Positions 51,805-61,485 of a stretch of DNA of 64,000 bases are shown one piece after another. Position 1 is the first letter of the stretch. Each line of letters opens with the position of its first letter. Source of the stretch: Oscillospiraceae bacterium (lineage in GTDB: Bacteria; Bacillota; Clostridia; Oscillospirales; CAG-272); assembly GCA_015064555.1 (NCBI GenBank), contig SVRZ01000002.1:1-64000 (forward strand). Direction: 5' to 3'. The position numbers were made by a program, and so were the translations under genes. A model generated the notes under the pieces. That model did no database searches and had not been told where the DNA came from. It saw nothing but the letters and a program-made list of their open reading frames with translations.

Positions 51805-52398
51805 ATGGATTTCAAGATGCTTATGTACATCCTTCTTGTGGGTGTGTTTGTAAATAACTACGTTCTTCAGCGCTTCCTCGGAATATGTCCGTTCCTCGGA
51901 GTTTCCAAGAAGCTCGATCAGGCGACCGGTATGGGTATATCGGTAATATTCGTAATGCTTCTTGCAACTGCGGCAACCTGGCCGATACAGAAGTATATCC
52001 TTGATCCAAACGGTCTCGGATATCTTCAGACTATAGTATTCATCCTCGTTATTGCCGCTCTGGTTCAGTTCATAGAGATCGTGCTCAAGCGTTATATCCC
52101 GGGACTTCATAAGAGCCTTGGTGTATATCTTCCGCTTATCACGACAAACTGTGCCGTTCTCGGTGTAACCATCAATAATATCACCGACGAATATAACTTC
52201 ATACAGTCTATGGTAAGCTCGCTCGGTTGCGGACTCGGATTTCTTCTTGCAATGGTTCTGTTCTCGGGTGTTCGCTCGAGAATGGAGGGAGCAAACGTGC
52301 CCCGAGCATTCAAGGGGCTTCCGATAACTCTCGTTGCCGCATCTATAGTTTCGCTTGCATTCTTCGGATTCAGCGGAATTATTGACAACCTGTTCTGA
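51805..52398 (+). CDS. rnfA: Electron transport complex subunit RnfA
   Basis: A 197-residue membrane subunit with six helices. NNYVLQRFLGICPFLGVSKK near 17-36 has the conserved Cys of the intramembrane iron site; LGVYLPLITTNCAVLGVTI near 104 is the inverted-repeat counterpart. The start at 51805 is chosen over a TTG at 51796 that overlaps the rnfE stop; AAGGAGG lies ten bases upstream. It pairs with RnfE as the core of the complex. Confidence 0.95.
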   Translation: MDFKMLMYILLVGVFVNNYVLQRFLGICPFLGVSKKLDQATGMGISVIFVMLLATAATWPIQKYILDPNGLGYLQTIVFILVIAALVQFIEIVLKRYIPGLHKSLGVYLPLITTNCAVLGVTINNITDEYNFIQSMVSSLGCGLGFLLAMVLFSGVRSRMEGANVPRAFKGLPITLVAASIVSLAFFGFSGIIDNLF

Positions 52399-52411
52399 GG
52401 AGGTGGCTTGA

Positions 52412-53203
52412 ATGATAAACGTTTTGATAGCGATTCTCGTCGTTTTCGTAACAGGTATGGTAGCGGCGGTCATTCTGGCACTCGCATCATACTATATGGC
52501 GGTGCCCGAGAATGCAAAGGTCAGCGAGGTAAGAGAATGCCTCCCGGGTGCAAACTGCGGTGCCTGCGGTTATACCGGATGTGATGGCTATGCGGAGGCT
52601 GTTGCCTCCGGCAAAGCAGCTTCGAATCTCTGTATCCCCGGCGGCGCAAGCGTTGCTAAGGCGATTTCGGAAATAACAGGTGCATCCGCCGAGGAATTTA
52701 CTCCTCCCGTAGCATTTGTGCATTGTAACGGTACTTCCGATGCTGCGGTAAAGACCGCCGAGTACGAGGGGCTGAAGACCTGTGCCGCTATGTGCCTTTC
52801 CTGCAGCGGAGATTCCGCCTGCAAGTACGGCTGTCTTGGCTGTGGCGATTGTGCTGACAGCTGTCCTGTCGATGCGATCTGCCTTGAGGACGGTATCGCG
52901 CGCATAAACCGTGAGATCTGTATAGGCTGCGGTGCCTGCGTAAAGACCTGTCCCAAGCATATAATATCCCTCATTCCTCGCACCGGAATGATAGCGGTTG
53001 CCTGCTCCTCCTGTGATGCGGGAGCGCAGACTCGCAAGAATTGCAAGAACGGATGCATCGCTTGCAAGAAGTGCGAAAAGACCTGTCCTAACGGAGCGAT
53101 AACGGTTATAAACAACTGCGCCCGTATAGATTACGATAAATGCACCTCGTGCGGCTTGTGCCGTGACGTATGTCCGACCGGCTGTATCATAAGTGTGGGC
53201 TGA
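52412..53203 (+). CDS. rnfB: Electron transport complex subunit RnfB (ferredoxin-accepting)
   Basis: A 263-residue iron-sulfur subunit, the likely entry point for electrons from reduced ferredoxin. One N-terminal helix (about 4-29), then the RnfB [4Fe-4S] domain CLPGANCGACGYTGCDGYAE near 43-61, followed by ferredoxin-type motifs CLGCGDCADSCP, CIGCGACVKTCP, CIACKKCEKTCP and CTSCGLCRDVCP. That is five clusters by motif count. GAGGAGG precedes the ATG. Last Rnf subunit gene; three accessory genes follow. Confidence 0.95.
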   Translation: MINVLIAILVVFVTGMVAAVILALASYYMAVPENAKVSEVRECLPGANCGACGYTGCDGYAEAVASGKAASNLCIPGGASVAKAISEITGASAEEFTPPVAFVHCNGTSDAAVKTAEYEGLKTCAAMCLSCSGDSACKYGCLGCGDCADSCPVDAICLEDGIARINREICIGCGACVKTCPKHIISLIPRTGMIAVACSSCDAGAQTRKNCKNGCIACKKCEKTCPNGAITVINNCARIDYDKCTSCGLCRDVCPTGCIISVG

Positions 53204-53208
53204 CTAAA

Positions 53209-53592
53209 GTGAAGATATCTGAAAAGCTCAGAAACGATATAATATTGGCTGTGGCAGTTCTTGCTGTGGCATTGATCGCGCTTCTTATTCTTCTTTTCGC
53301 ATCGCCTCACGGAAACCTTGTTTCGGTCACGGTGAACGGAGAGCTTTACGGCGAATATCCTCTGGACGTTGATACCACGGTTGAGATATACAGCGGCGAG
53401 GACGGCAGAGATGTAAATGTCCTCGTCGTGAGCGAGGGGCGAGCCTCGGTCATATCGGCAAATTGCCGTGACGGTATCTGTGTCAGGCACCGTCCTGTAT
53501 CAAGATCGGGTGCATCAATAGTATGCCTGCCTCACGGTGTCGTTATAACCGTGGTGAGCGATGCTGACGCGGATATAGATATCGTTTCATGA
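53209..53592 (+). CDS. NusG domain II-containing membrane protein
   Basis: A roughly 127-residue protein with one N-terminal helix (IILAVAVLAVALIALLILLF) and an extracellular NusG-domain-II-like beta barrel: SVTVNGELYGEYPL, then SANCRDGICVRH and a VCLPHGVVITV end with two conserved cysteines. The family (NusG_II) regularly sits beside Rnf, Gx transporter and ApbE genes in Clostridia, so an accessory role in the redox system is likely. The start is uncertain: GTG at 53209 avoids overlap; ATG at 53170 would overlap rnfB by 34 bases; neither has a good ribosome-binding site. Confidence 0.8.
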   Translation: MKISEKLRNDIILAVAVLAVALIALLILLFASPHGNLVSVTVNGELYGEYPLDVDTTVEIYSGEDGRDVNVLVVSEGRASVISANCRDGICVRHRPVSRSGASIVCLPHGVVITVVSDADADIDIVS

Positions 53593-54183
53593 GTGAGCAT
53601 GCATCTCACTCGAAAAGACATTAAAAAACGGTACGGAAATCAGATAATGAAATACGGAGCAAGGCGCATAGCGCATATCAGCATAGCCGTTTCCGTGGCT
53701 ATGATACTGTCATATATTGAGTTTTTACTGCCACCCGTGTGGAGTGCCGTTCCGGGTATAAAGCTCGGACTCGCAAATATTATAATCATATTTGCGATCT
53801 ACCGCTACGGTAGCGGCAATGCGGCGATTATTTCCGGGCTGCGGATCTTTCTTTCTGCTTTACTGTTCGGAAGTATTATGACGCTTCTTTACAGTGCAGC
53901 GGGAGCTCTCCTCAGTCTTTGCGGTATGATGATAGTTAAAAAAACAGGATTGTTTTCAACAGTCGGTGTGAGCATTGTGGGCGGTGTCCTTCATAATGTG
54001 GGGCAAATACTTATGGCAGTCATCCTTTTAAGGACTGCCGAAATAGGCTACTATATGATAGTTCTTGCGATAACGGGTACGCTTGCGGGTATTGCCGTCG
54101 GAATTGCGGCGGCATCGCTTATAAAGCATATCCCGCCCGACCGCAATTTCCTCGCCCCCAAAAAAACGGATAAAATCGAATAA
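53593..54183 (+). CDS. Gx transporter family / heptaprenyl diphosphate synthase component I-like membrane protein
   Basis: A 196-residue membrane protein with about five helices. VPGIKLGLANIIIIFAIYRY near 53 and LLFGSIMTLLYSAAGALLSL near 90 match the HepA/Gx family, ECF-S-like proteins once annotated as HepS component I. The family accompanies NusG_II and ApbE genes next to rnf operons; it may supply a flavin or prenyl-linked precursor, but this is unproven. The start is uncertain: GTG 53593, ATG 53599 or ATG 53647 are in frame; none has a strong ribosome-binding site. Confidence 0.8.
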   Translation: MSMHLTRKDIKKRYGNQIMKYGARRIAHISIAVSVAMILSYIEFLLPPVWSAVPGIKLGLANIIIIFAIYRYGSGNAAIISGLRIFLSALLFGSIMTLLYSAAGALLSLCGMMIVKKTGLFSTVGVSIVGGVLHNVGQILMAVILLRTAEIGYYMIVLAITGTLAGIAVGIAAASLIKHIPPDRNFLAPKKTDKIE

Positions 54184-54203
54184 AAACAAAAAAGGAGAGG
54201 TGT

Positions 54204-55253
54204 ATGAAAAAGATATTTTGCAAAATCATTTTTTCTCTTGTTCTTCTGTCGCTTCTCCTTTCTGTTTTCGGTTGTAATGAGCAAATAAGTAAACAAAAGT
54301 TCTCAAAAGTGTACTTTGATCACTTTGATACCGTCACTACTGTAGTAGGATATGAAAATAGCAAGGAGGAGTTCAATTCTGTTGCGGCGCTTGTAAATAC
54401 GCGGCTTTACGAGTATCATAAGCTGTACGATATCTATAACAGCTATAGTACAATAACCAATCTTTGCGACATAAATTCCGCTGCAGGAAAAGAGCCACTC
54501 AAGGTCGACAAGAGAATTATAGATATGCTTCTTTATGCTAAAGAGGCATATGAGATGACCGGTGGCGAGACAAATATTGCCATGGGCAGTATTTTATCCT
54601 TATGGCATGAGAAAAGAGAGCAGGGAAGCCAAGATCCGGACAATGCTTCGCTTCCTACCGATCAGGAGCTTCGCGCCGCTGCAGCTCATACGGATATATC
54701 CGCCCTCCAGATAGACGAGAATGCCTCTACGGTATTGATAACCGATCCCGATATGCGTCTTGACGTAGGTGCTGTCGCAAAGGGCTATGCTACCGAGATG
54801 ATAGCGCGTGAGCTTGAAAGCATGGGAAAGCACGGGTACGTATTAAATGTAGGCGGCAATATCAGAATTGTCGGCACAAAGCCCGGAGGTGAGCCATGGC
54901 GTGTGGCGGTAGAAAATCCGGGAATCCCGGGCTCCTCCTACGAGTACGTAAGAGAGCTTTCGCTTTCTTCGGGAGCTATGGTAACGAGCGGCTCGTATCA
55001 GCGATATTACGTAGTAGACGGTAAAAGATATCATCACATAATAGATAAGGATACCCTTTATCCATCCGAATATTTTCTCTCTGTATCGGTAATATGCGAT
55101 AATTCGGCACTGGCAGACGTTTTGTCAACTGCATTGTTTTCCATGCCGTATGAGGAAGGCATCGCTCTGGTATCTTCGATAGATTCGGCAGAGGCGTTAT
55201 GGGTAGGCTTACACGGCGAAATAAAAACCACGGACGGTTTTCCCGGAAAGTGA
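54204..55253 (+). CDS. apbE: FAD:protein FMN transferase (ApbE), lipoprotein
   Basis: A 349-residue exported lipoprotein (lipobox LSVFGC) that attaches FMN from FAD to Thr in the flavinylation motif of RnfG and RnfD. Family motifs: FDHFDTVTTVVGY near 39, the TGGETNIAMGSILSLWH region near 118-134, DVGAVAKGYATEMIARELES near 190, VLNVGGNIRIVG near 213, SSGAMVTSGSYQRYYVVDGK near 255 and YHHIIDKDTLYPS. AAAGGAGAGG precedes the ATG. Being last in the rnf operon, it is co-supplied with its targets, including the four-module RnfG. Its last codons form one arm of the terminator. Confidence 0.94.
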   Translation: MKKIFCKIIFSLVLLSLLLSVFGCNEQISKQKFSKVYFDHFDTVTTVVGYENSKEEFNSVAALVNTRLYEYHKLYDIYNSYSTITNLCDINSAAGKEPLKVDKRIIDMLLYAKEAYEMTGGETNIAMGSILSLWHEKREQGSQDPDNASLPTDQELRAAAAHTDISALQIDENASTVLITDPDMRLDVGAVAKGYATEMIARELESMGKHGYVLNVGGNIRIVGTKPGGEPWRVAVENPGIPGSSYEYVRELSLSSGAMVTSGSYQRYYVVDGKRYHHIIDKDTLYPSEYFLSVSVICDNSALADVLSTALFSMPYEEGIALVSSIDSAEALWVGLHGEIKTTDGFPGK

Positions 55254-55282
55254 TTCCGGTATAAAATCGTCCGTGCTTTTTT
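55226..55282 (+). terminator. Terminator of the rnf operon, overlapping the end of apbE
   Basis: CACGGACG (55229-55236, inside apbE) pairs with CGTCCGTG (55268-55275), enclosing TCCCGGAA/TTCCGGT; followed by CTTTTTTC. Confidence 0.8.
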
Positions 55283-55404
55283 CATAAAAAAACAAAAAAA
55301 GGTTACCTTTTGTCATAAAATAGCTCCTAAAATTTCACAAACAAAAGACCGGTAAGTGATATGATATGAGTGTGGCATATTATTTTAAATTGTGGGAGGA
55401 TTTT

Positions 55405-58400
55405 ATGAGCAGGAAAAAAACTCTATATTTTGCGGCTTTACTCGTTATGCTGGCATTAATTTGCGCGGCGGGTGCGGTATACGCATTTGCATCGGAGGAA
55501 GCGGGTGATAAAAATATGGAAATTGACGTATGGCTTATAGCCGGTCAGTCAAATGCAGTAGGCTACGGAAGCGATGCGCTCTCTGCACAGACAATGACTG
55601 ACAAGCGCTATACCGAAGGATTTAAGAATGTTCTCTTTTACGGAGAATATGAATCCACTTATAATCCGACCGATTTTGTTCCGGTAACAATAGGACTCGG
55701 TAAGCAGAATGCAACGAACAACAGAACCGTAGGCGCGGAAATAGGAATCGCATCCGCGCTTGGTGACGGTGACAGAATGAATGCTGTTATCAAGCACGCC
55801 GTGGGTGGAACTTATCTTTATCCTACGACCGACGGATCATATACTGCCGCCTACGGAACGTGGACGTCTCCATCTTACATAGAAAAATACGGCGTGGATA
55901 CTTCGACAAACAAAATAGGTGACCTTTACACCGGCTTTATGAGTACGGTTGAGGAGGGACTTCGGATGCTTGTCGCAAAAGGATATACTCCCGTGATCAA
56001 GGGCGTATGGTGGATGCAGGGCGAGGCGGAAACTCCAAACGAGTCTGCGGCCAAAGCATACTATGAGCTTCTTTCTGCTTTCATTTCTGATATGAGAGCA
56101 GATCTTAGTGAGATATCCGGCACAGATCTATCCGAGCTCCCGTTCGTTATGGGTAAGATCACAAGGAATCCCGATCCGCAATATGCACAGCATCCGTACG
56201 TTGATACCGTAAATGCTGCTCAGCTTGCTGTGGTTTCTTCGGTAAGAAATACCTTTATAGTTGATACCTCGGGACTAAAGCAGCTCGATGGATGGCATTT
56301 TTCTGCAGAGTCGCAGAAATGGATCGGTGAGCAGTTTGTAAATGCGGTGGTTTCGGCAGATGGTAAATTCAACGTAATCATGAGCGGAAGCAATGCTCTT
56401 ATGACAGGCGGCGGAATAAAGGCTCCCGGCGATACGGTAAGTGTTGTTATTACTCCATACGAGGGATGCACTATATCATCGGTTAAAATCAAGATCGGCT
56501 CGGCTGACGCCTATGATATCGAGCTTGATTCAAACGGTGTGTATACCTTTACGATGCCTGCCGACATGGTAACGTTTGAGGTGGCATCTGTAGATCCCAA
56601 TGCGGAGCAAACGCAGTACGGAATAATTCCCTCAAGATTTACAGACCGTGAAAAATATCCCTTCCTTCTTTTCAAGAACGGAGAGCTTCTTCAGGCATAC
56701 ACCAAATTCCACCCGATCATGAATGAAAATAAGATATCGGGTGCTACTCTGCTTATGAGAAGAAACTACAGCACCACAGAGAGCGGAGATAATACGTGGG
56801 GTATATGCTATCTTTCTGATTTTCTTATAGATCTTGGAGGGCATACTCTTACCCGTGGCGATTATCACTTATTCCAGGTTGTTGGCAGAGATCCGCAGCA
56901 GCATAATTCTTCTATCAGAATAATCAACGGAACGCTTAAAACCAGCTATCTCAAGTCTGATGGAAAAGCGGCTCATCCGCTGTTCGTATTTAACAATGCT
57001 GCAAGCTCAACAGTTATTGATAACTTTGACATAACGCTTGACGGAATAACTCTGGATGTAAGCGAGGCGAGAGGAATCGCTGCCACTTACGGTGACGGAA
57101 CCGTAGGAACAAAGGTAAAAATGACTCTCAATAACTGTAAGATCTACAGAGGTTCGTCTACCACAACGATGACGTTGTTCGCACTTAAGGATTCATCCGG
57201 AAATAAGAACGATATTGATGTTGTTATAAACGGGGGCGTACTTGTGGCAGATACGCTTGAGGGGCTTACCTTTGCTACTTACAGCCCGGAGCGCGAAAGC
57301 GGAAAGGGCTCACCGGACAGCTTGACCATAACCGAAAACGGAAATGCTCCGTTTGTTATAGATCTTTCGGATGATTATACCGTTTCTTCCGGCGGAAACA
57401 GCTTCTCTGGCGGTAAGTATTACCTTATTAACCCTATCAGTGCTGACGGAAGAACTAAATACAATCTTTATGATGCATCGACCAAGTACGGTAACATTCC
57501 GTATGATTACATATCGGAAGAGGAATATCCCTTTGTTCTCTTTAAGAACGGTGTGGCGAAGACCGCCTTCGGGGATTGGAAGAGCTTTATAGACAGCACC
57601 GTATATAAGACGGCAGATTATAAGAGCGGCTGTACGCTTCTTCTCCGCAGGGATTACACTACGTCCGAGGCATCGGGAAGTCCATGGGCGCTCAGTTATA
57701 TCGGTGATATGCTGATCGACCTCGGAGGCAATACGCTTACCAGAGGAAATAATCATCTTTTCCAGGCAAACGTGCACGGATCGGCAAAGAATACCACCTC
57801 AATAAAAATAATAAACGGTACGCTTAAGACTCAGTTCTATAAAGACAACAGCAACACCGCTTACGCAACTCCGCTTATCGTCTTCAACAGCGATAAAAAT
57901 GCCACCGTTGGTGACAGCTTTGAATTCGTTATAGAGGGCGTAACCATTGACGTAAGCCTTGGCAGAGGAATCGTAGCCGTTTACGGTGACGGAACCTATG
58001 GCTCGAGTAGTACGGTAGTGCTTAATAATTGCACAGTATACCGCGGTAATTCCACAAATTCAATGACGCTCTTTGATCTTAAGGATAGCACGGGAAATAA
58101 GAACGACGTGGCGGTTGTTTTAAATGGCTGTAAGATAACGGCAAACAGTCTTTCGGGACTTAAGATAGCAACCTTCAGCGATGAGCGCGAGAACGGAAAG
58201 GGATCTCCCGATAGTATTCTTATCGGAGCGAGCCCCCTTGAGATAGAGCTTCCATCCGGATATAAACCGTCCCAAACCGTATACAAATTCAGTGATGGAA
58301 ATTATTATCCTGTCGATCCGATAGTGAATCCTGCATCGGGTGCTCTTGTTTATACATTTTTGAATCTTACCACCAAATACGGTGATATCACTTCAGATTA

Positions 58401-60102
58401 TGCTTCGGTTCTGGATTATCCCTTCGTTCTCTTTAAAAACGGTGAGGCGAAGATCGGCTTCAAGGATTGGAAAACCTTTATAGACAGCACTTTATATAAG
58501 ACATCCGATTATAAGAGCGGATGCACGCTTCTTCTCCGCCGAGATTACACTACGTCCGAGGCATCGGGAAGCCCATGGGCGCTCAGCTATATGATCGATA
58601 TGGAGATCGACCTTGGCGGTAATACGCTTACCAGAGGAAATAACCATCTATTCCAGGCAAACGGACACGGCACGCAAGAAAATTCCACAACCGTAAGAAT
58701 TTTCAACGGAACTCTTAAAACTCAGTTCTATAAAGATAACAGCACCACCGAATTCGCAACTCCCTTGATCGCTTTTAATAATGATAAGAACTCCACTTGT
58801 ATTGACAGCTTTGAGTTCATTATGGACGGTGTGACGCTGGACCTTAGCGGCGGCAGAGGTATTTCGACCGCATTTAAGGACGGAACGAGCGGACTTAAGG
58901 GTAAGATCGTTTTAAACGATTGCGTTATTTACCGCGGAGGACATATCGACGCTATGACGATCTTCGCGCTCAATGATTCGGGAAATAAGTGCGATATTGA
59001 GGTTATTGTAAATGGCGGAAGTCTCGTCATGGACAGCGCTCGTAATCTTACGTTCGCAGATTATAATTCGGAGCGTGAGAGCGGAAAGGGCTCGCCGGAC
59101 AGACTGGTATTCGGAAAGGGAAAGGACGGTAAATATCTGACCGTATCGATCCTGAAGACCTCTTATACACCCTTTGCAGGAAAAACATTTAATACCGATA
59201 CAGGAGTTTCCTGCTCCTTCACAAAAGATTCCGAAGATGCCAAATATGCAAACTATAGTTTATATCCTGAGGTAATGAAGGGATATAAGATTCAAACGAG
59301 CGTAACTCTTTGGTCTAACTTCGTGTATAACATTTATATACCAAAGGCAGGCGTTGTGGACTTCAGTGTCAACGGAAATACCGTTGAATACGAAGAGGTA
59401 TTGATGAATGGTGCGGAATATTATCATGCGGCTGTTGCTCTGGCGGCAGGTGAGTCGCTTTCGGATATCAATCTTAAGGTAACTCTGAAATCCGGCGATA
59501 GCACGGTTAGTGCAAGATGGACTCTCAGTACCCTCTCGTACATCAAAAAGGTATTGGATGATTCTCCCGATGCCACAACCGAGGCTCTTATGCTCGATAT
59601 GCTTTCCTATGCATCAGCGGCGCACACCTACTTTAAAAACACCTATTCTGTTGCGGATAAGCTTGATGATATCGCCTCGATTCTTGAGAATTATAACACA
59701 GCGGTTTCCGTCGGTGAGGCCAAAGAGATCTCGAATGACACTTACTTCTCAAAAACGGTAATATATCTCGGAGATGTTCCTTCCTTCAGATTTTACCTTA
59801 CAGATAATTACCTTGCTTCCGACTTCAGCTTTACGGTAGGCGGCAGACCTGTAAGCACATTTGAGGATGTCGGTGGAAAATATATTGAGATAGTTATGTA
59901 TGCTTATATGATGCTTGATGACGTAAGCTTCACCGTTGTTGATAAGAATAGCGGGGAATCGGTTACCGAATCATGGAATCTTTATGCTTACTATGAGTAT
60001 TCAAAAACACTTGGAGACGATACTCTTGTTGATATAGTAGAGGCCTTGATGAGATACTCGGAGAGTGCCGAGGCGTACAGAATTGCGTCCATCAAGGGGT
60101 GA
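55405..60102 (+). CDS. Giant secreted SGNH/sialate-O-acetylesterase-like protein with three tandem beta-rich modules
   Basis: A 1565-residue exported protein. The signal peptide ends about residue 30 (VYAFA). Residues about 38-310 are an SGNH hydrolase of the sialate O-acetylesterase/CE6 type: WLIAGQSNAVGYG (nucleophile Ser49), WWMQGEAETPNES, and LDGWHFSAESQ with the Asp-x2-His pair. Then a small beta domain (to about 400) and three repeats of about 290 residues beginning YGIIPSRF (56617), YGNIPYDY (57487) and YGDITSDY (58378), each with EYPFxLFKNG, DLGGxTLTRG and INGTLKT strands like a right-handed beta-helix. The C-terminal 300 residues contain a module common in clostridial secreted proteins. 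Deacetylation of a glycan is inferred. The start has GGGAGG. Confidence 0.85.
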   Translation: MSRKKTLYFAALLVMLALICAAGAVYAFASEEAGDKNMEIDVWLIAGQSNAVGYGSDALSAQTMTDKRYTEGFKNVLFYGEYESTYNPTDFVPVTIGLGKQNATNNRTVGAEIGIASALGDGDRMNAVIKHAVGGTYLYPTTDGSYTAAYGTWTSPSYIEKYGVDTSTNKIGDLYTGFMSTVEEGLRMLVAKGYTPVIKGVWWMQGEAETPNESAAKAYYELLSAFISDMRADLSEISGTDLSELPFVMGKITRNPDPQYAQHPYVDTVNAAQLAVVSSVRNTFIVDTSGLKQLDGWHFSAESQKWIGEQFVNAVVSADGKFNVIMSGSNALMTGGGIKAPGDTVSVVITPYEGCTISSVKIKIGSADAYDIELDSNGVYTFTMPADMVTFEVASVDPNAEQTQYGIIPSRFTDREKYPFLLFKNGELLQAYTKFHPIMNENKISGATLLMRRNYSTTESGDNTWGICYLSDFLIDLGGHTLTRGDYHLFQVVGRDPQQHNSSIRIINGTLKTSYLKSDGKAAHPLFVFNNAASSTVIDNFDITLDGITLDVSEARGIAATYGDGTVGTKVKMTLNNCKIYRGSSTTTMTLFALKDSSGNKNDIDVVINGGVLVADTLEGLTFATYSPERESGKGSPDSLTITENGNAPFVIDLSDDYTVSSGGNSFSGGKYYLINPISADGRTKYNLYDASTKYGNIPYDYISEEEYPFVLFKNGVAKTAFGDWKSFIDSTVYKTADYKSGCTLLLRRDYTTSEASGSPWALSYIGDMLIDLGGNTLTRGNNHLFQANVHGSAKNTTSIKIINGTLKTQFYKDNSNTAYATPLIVFNSDKNATVGDSFEFVIEGVTIDVSLGRGIVAVYGDGTYGSSSTVVLNNCTVYRGNSTNSMTLFDLKDSTGNKNDVAVVLNGCKITANSLSGLKIATFSDERENGKGSPDSILIGASPLEIELPSGYKPSQTVYKFSDGNYYPVDPIVNPASGALVYTFLNLTTKYGDITSDYASVLDYPFVLFKNGEAKIGFKDWKTFIDSTLYKTSDYKSGCTLLLRRDYTTSEASGSPWALSYMIDMEIDLGGNTLTRGNNHLFQANGHGTQENSTTVRIFNGTLKTQFYKDNSTTEFATPLIAFNNDKNSTCIDSFEFIMDGVTLDLSGGRGISTAFKDGTSGLKGKIVLNDCVIYRGGHIDAMTIFALNDSGNKCDIEVIVNGGSLVMDSARNLTFADYNSERESGKGSPDRLVFGKGKDGKYLTVSILKTSYTPFAGKTFNTDTGVSCSFTKDSEDAKYANYSLYPEVMKGYKIQTSVTLWSNFVYNIYIPKAGVVDFSVNGNTVEYEEVLMNGAEYYHAAVALAAGESLSDINLKVTLKSGDSTVSARWTLSTLSYIKKVLDDSPDATTEALMLDMLSYASAAHTYFKNTYSVADKLDDIASILENYNTAVSVGEAKEISNDTYFSKTVIYLGDVPSFRFYLTDNYLASDFSFTVGGRPVSTFEDVGGKYIEIVMYAYMMLDDVSFTVVDKNSGESVTESWNLYAYYEYSKTLGDDTLVDIVEALMRYSESAEAYRIASIKG

Positions 60103-60290
60103 TAATATCGACGTTTTTTGCGGTGAATCGTTGCTTATAAATCTTGACTTACCGAAAACGGCGAATATCACGCATATATTTTCATCACCTTCGCAATAAG
60201 GGAAGTAGCATTTGCAGTGACTTTTGGAGGTCATAAAATGTCTTGCTTCTCCCGAATAAAATGGGCGTCATGTTTAGGCGCAACCGAATA
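60103..60290. other. Intergenic region downstream of the giant esterase-like gene
   Basis: No gene is supported. A TTATTGCGAAGGTGATG-type stretch and a 17-codon frame near 60238 (starting at an ATG after GGAGGTCATAAA) could be a micro-peptide, but nothing else supports it. Confidence 0.3.
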
Positions 60291-60334
60291 AAAACTGCAG
60301 AAGCTCTGAAAAAAGCAGTGCTTCTGCAGTTTTT
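60291..60334. terminator. Bidirectional intrinsic terminator
   Basis: AAAACTGCAGAAGC (60291-60304) pairs with GCTTCTGCAGTTTT (60320-60333), followed by TTTT; between convergent genes. Confidence 0.85.
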
Positions 60335-60395
60335 TATTGAATTTTTAACAAGAGATCCTTATTTGTGTTGTTGTCAAGTGTTTATCAGATTCAGA

Positions 60396-61241
60396 TCAAA
60401 CGGTTACCTTATACTCGGTAACGTTAAGGAGTGTCTCTCCGTCTATCTGAAGAGAGGTGGGCTTATCAAAGGTAACGGTTATATCCTTGCCCTTATGTAT
60501 TGCTATGCACTCGGTGTGCTTTACGTGCTCACCCTTGAACAGAGAAGGGAATATCATAAGCGTTTTCAACTTACCCGAGCCGTGGAAGAGCATAAGAGAA
60601 ACCTTCTTTTCGTCTGCGAGTCTGTCCTGATCGGGGGTAGGCATCATTCCACCGCCGTAATATCTTCCGTTCATAGTGGGAGCTATCCATACCTTCTTGT
60701 ATTCGTAGCTCTTACCGTCTACCGTAACGGTCGCATTCGGAGCCGAGAAGTGGAAAAGAAGTCCCTTTATCGCAATTGCGGTATAATTTACGGGCTTGTC
60801 GGACTCCGCCTTTATCTTATCTCCGACCTCACAGCAGTAGCCGTCTATTCCGAAGCCAACTCCGTTTAAAAATCTGTAGGTCTGTCCGTTAACGGTAACC
60901 TTGGGAAGATCGGTGATATATTTTTTGATAGAAAAGGGGCGGCTGGTGTCAACGTCCTTGAGGTCGCGCACGAAATCATTTCCCGTGCCCGTAGGATAGT
61001 AGAGCACGTCGAATGGGAGCTCGTATCCCTCTGTTGCGTTGACGAATTTGTTTATAGTACCGTCGCCTCCGAGAAGCACCACCGTATCCTCGGGAGTGAG
61101 TTTTTCGTAAAGCTCCTTGTAATCGGAAAGATCGATAACGTTCAGGCATTCGGCGTCATTGAGCATCTCCTTGACATCGGAGAGTGCTTTTTCCCAGCCT
61201 CCGTGACCGGCAAGAGGATTATATAGAATGTAATATTTCAA
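60396..61241 (-). CDS. Diacylglycerol/lipid kinase family protein (TTG start)
   Basis: A 281-residue cytosolic or membrane-associated kinase of the DagK/YegS/sphingosine kinase family. Marks: YYILYNPLAGHGG at the N-terminus, VVLLGGDGTINKFVN near 58 (nucleotide-binding GGDGT), YYPTGTGNDFVRDL near 82, FLNGVGFGIDGYCCEV near 122 and VWIAPTMNGRYYGGGMMPTP near 178. The chosen start is TTG at 61239-61241 because AGGAG sits eight bases upstream and the family begins with this strand; the 48 upstream codons cover the promoter. It probably phosphorylates a membrane lipid. Monocistronic. Confidence 0.87.
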   Translation of the reverse strand: MKYYILYNPLAGHGGWEKALSDVKEMLNDAECLNVIDLSDYKELYEKLTPEDTVVLLGGDGTINKFVNATEGYELPFDVLYYPTGTGNDFVRDLKDVDTSRPFSIKKYITDLPKVTVNGQTYRFLNGVGFGIDGYCCEVGDKIKAESDKPVNYTAIAIKGLLFHFSAPNATVTVDGKSYEYKKVWIAPTMNGRYYGGGMMPTPDQDRLADEKKVSLMLFHGSGKLKTLMIFPSLFKGEHVKHTECIAIHKGKDITVTFDKPTSLQIDGETLLNVTEYKVTV

Positions 61242-61281
61242 AGAATTGTCTCCTTTCGTTGCTGCAAATGAGCATAAGGAC

Positions 61282-61310
61282 ATTATATCACAAATTTCGC
61301 TATTTTTCAA
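61282..61310 (-). promoter_or_regulatory. Promoter of the lipid kinase gene
   Basis: Minus strand TTGAAA (61305-61310), 17-base spacer, TATAAT (61282-61287). Its position inside the longer frame supports the TTG start. Confidence 0.75.
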
Positions 61311-61485
61311 GTAAAAAATCCATACATATCCCATATTCCTGTTTTTTGTTGTTAATAAAGCGCATAAGGATAGTGTATTATGCACAAAAATGGCAGGTTC
61401 GTTTATAACAGTGAAATTGTCAACAGTACCGCATAGGACATAAACTGTAAAGAGAAAACCATTTTACGTTAAAGGAATAAAGGAT

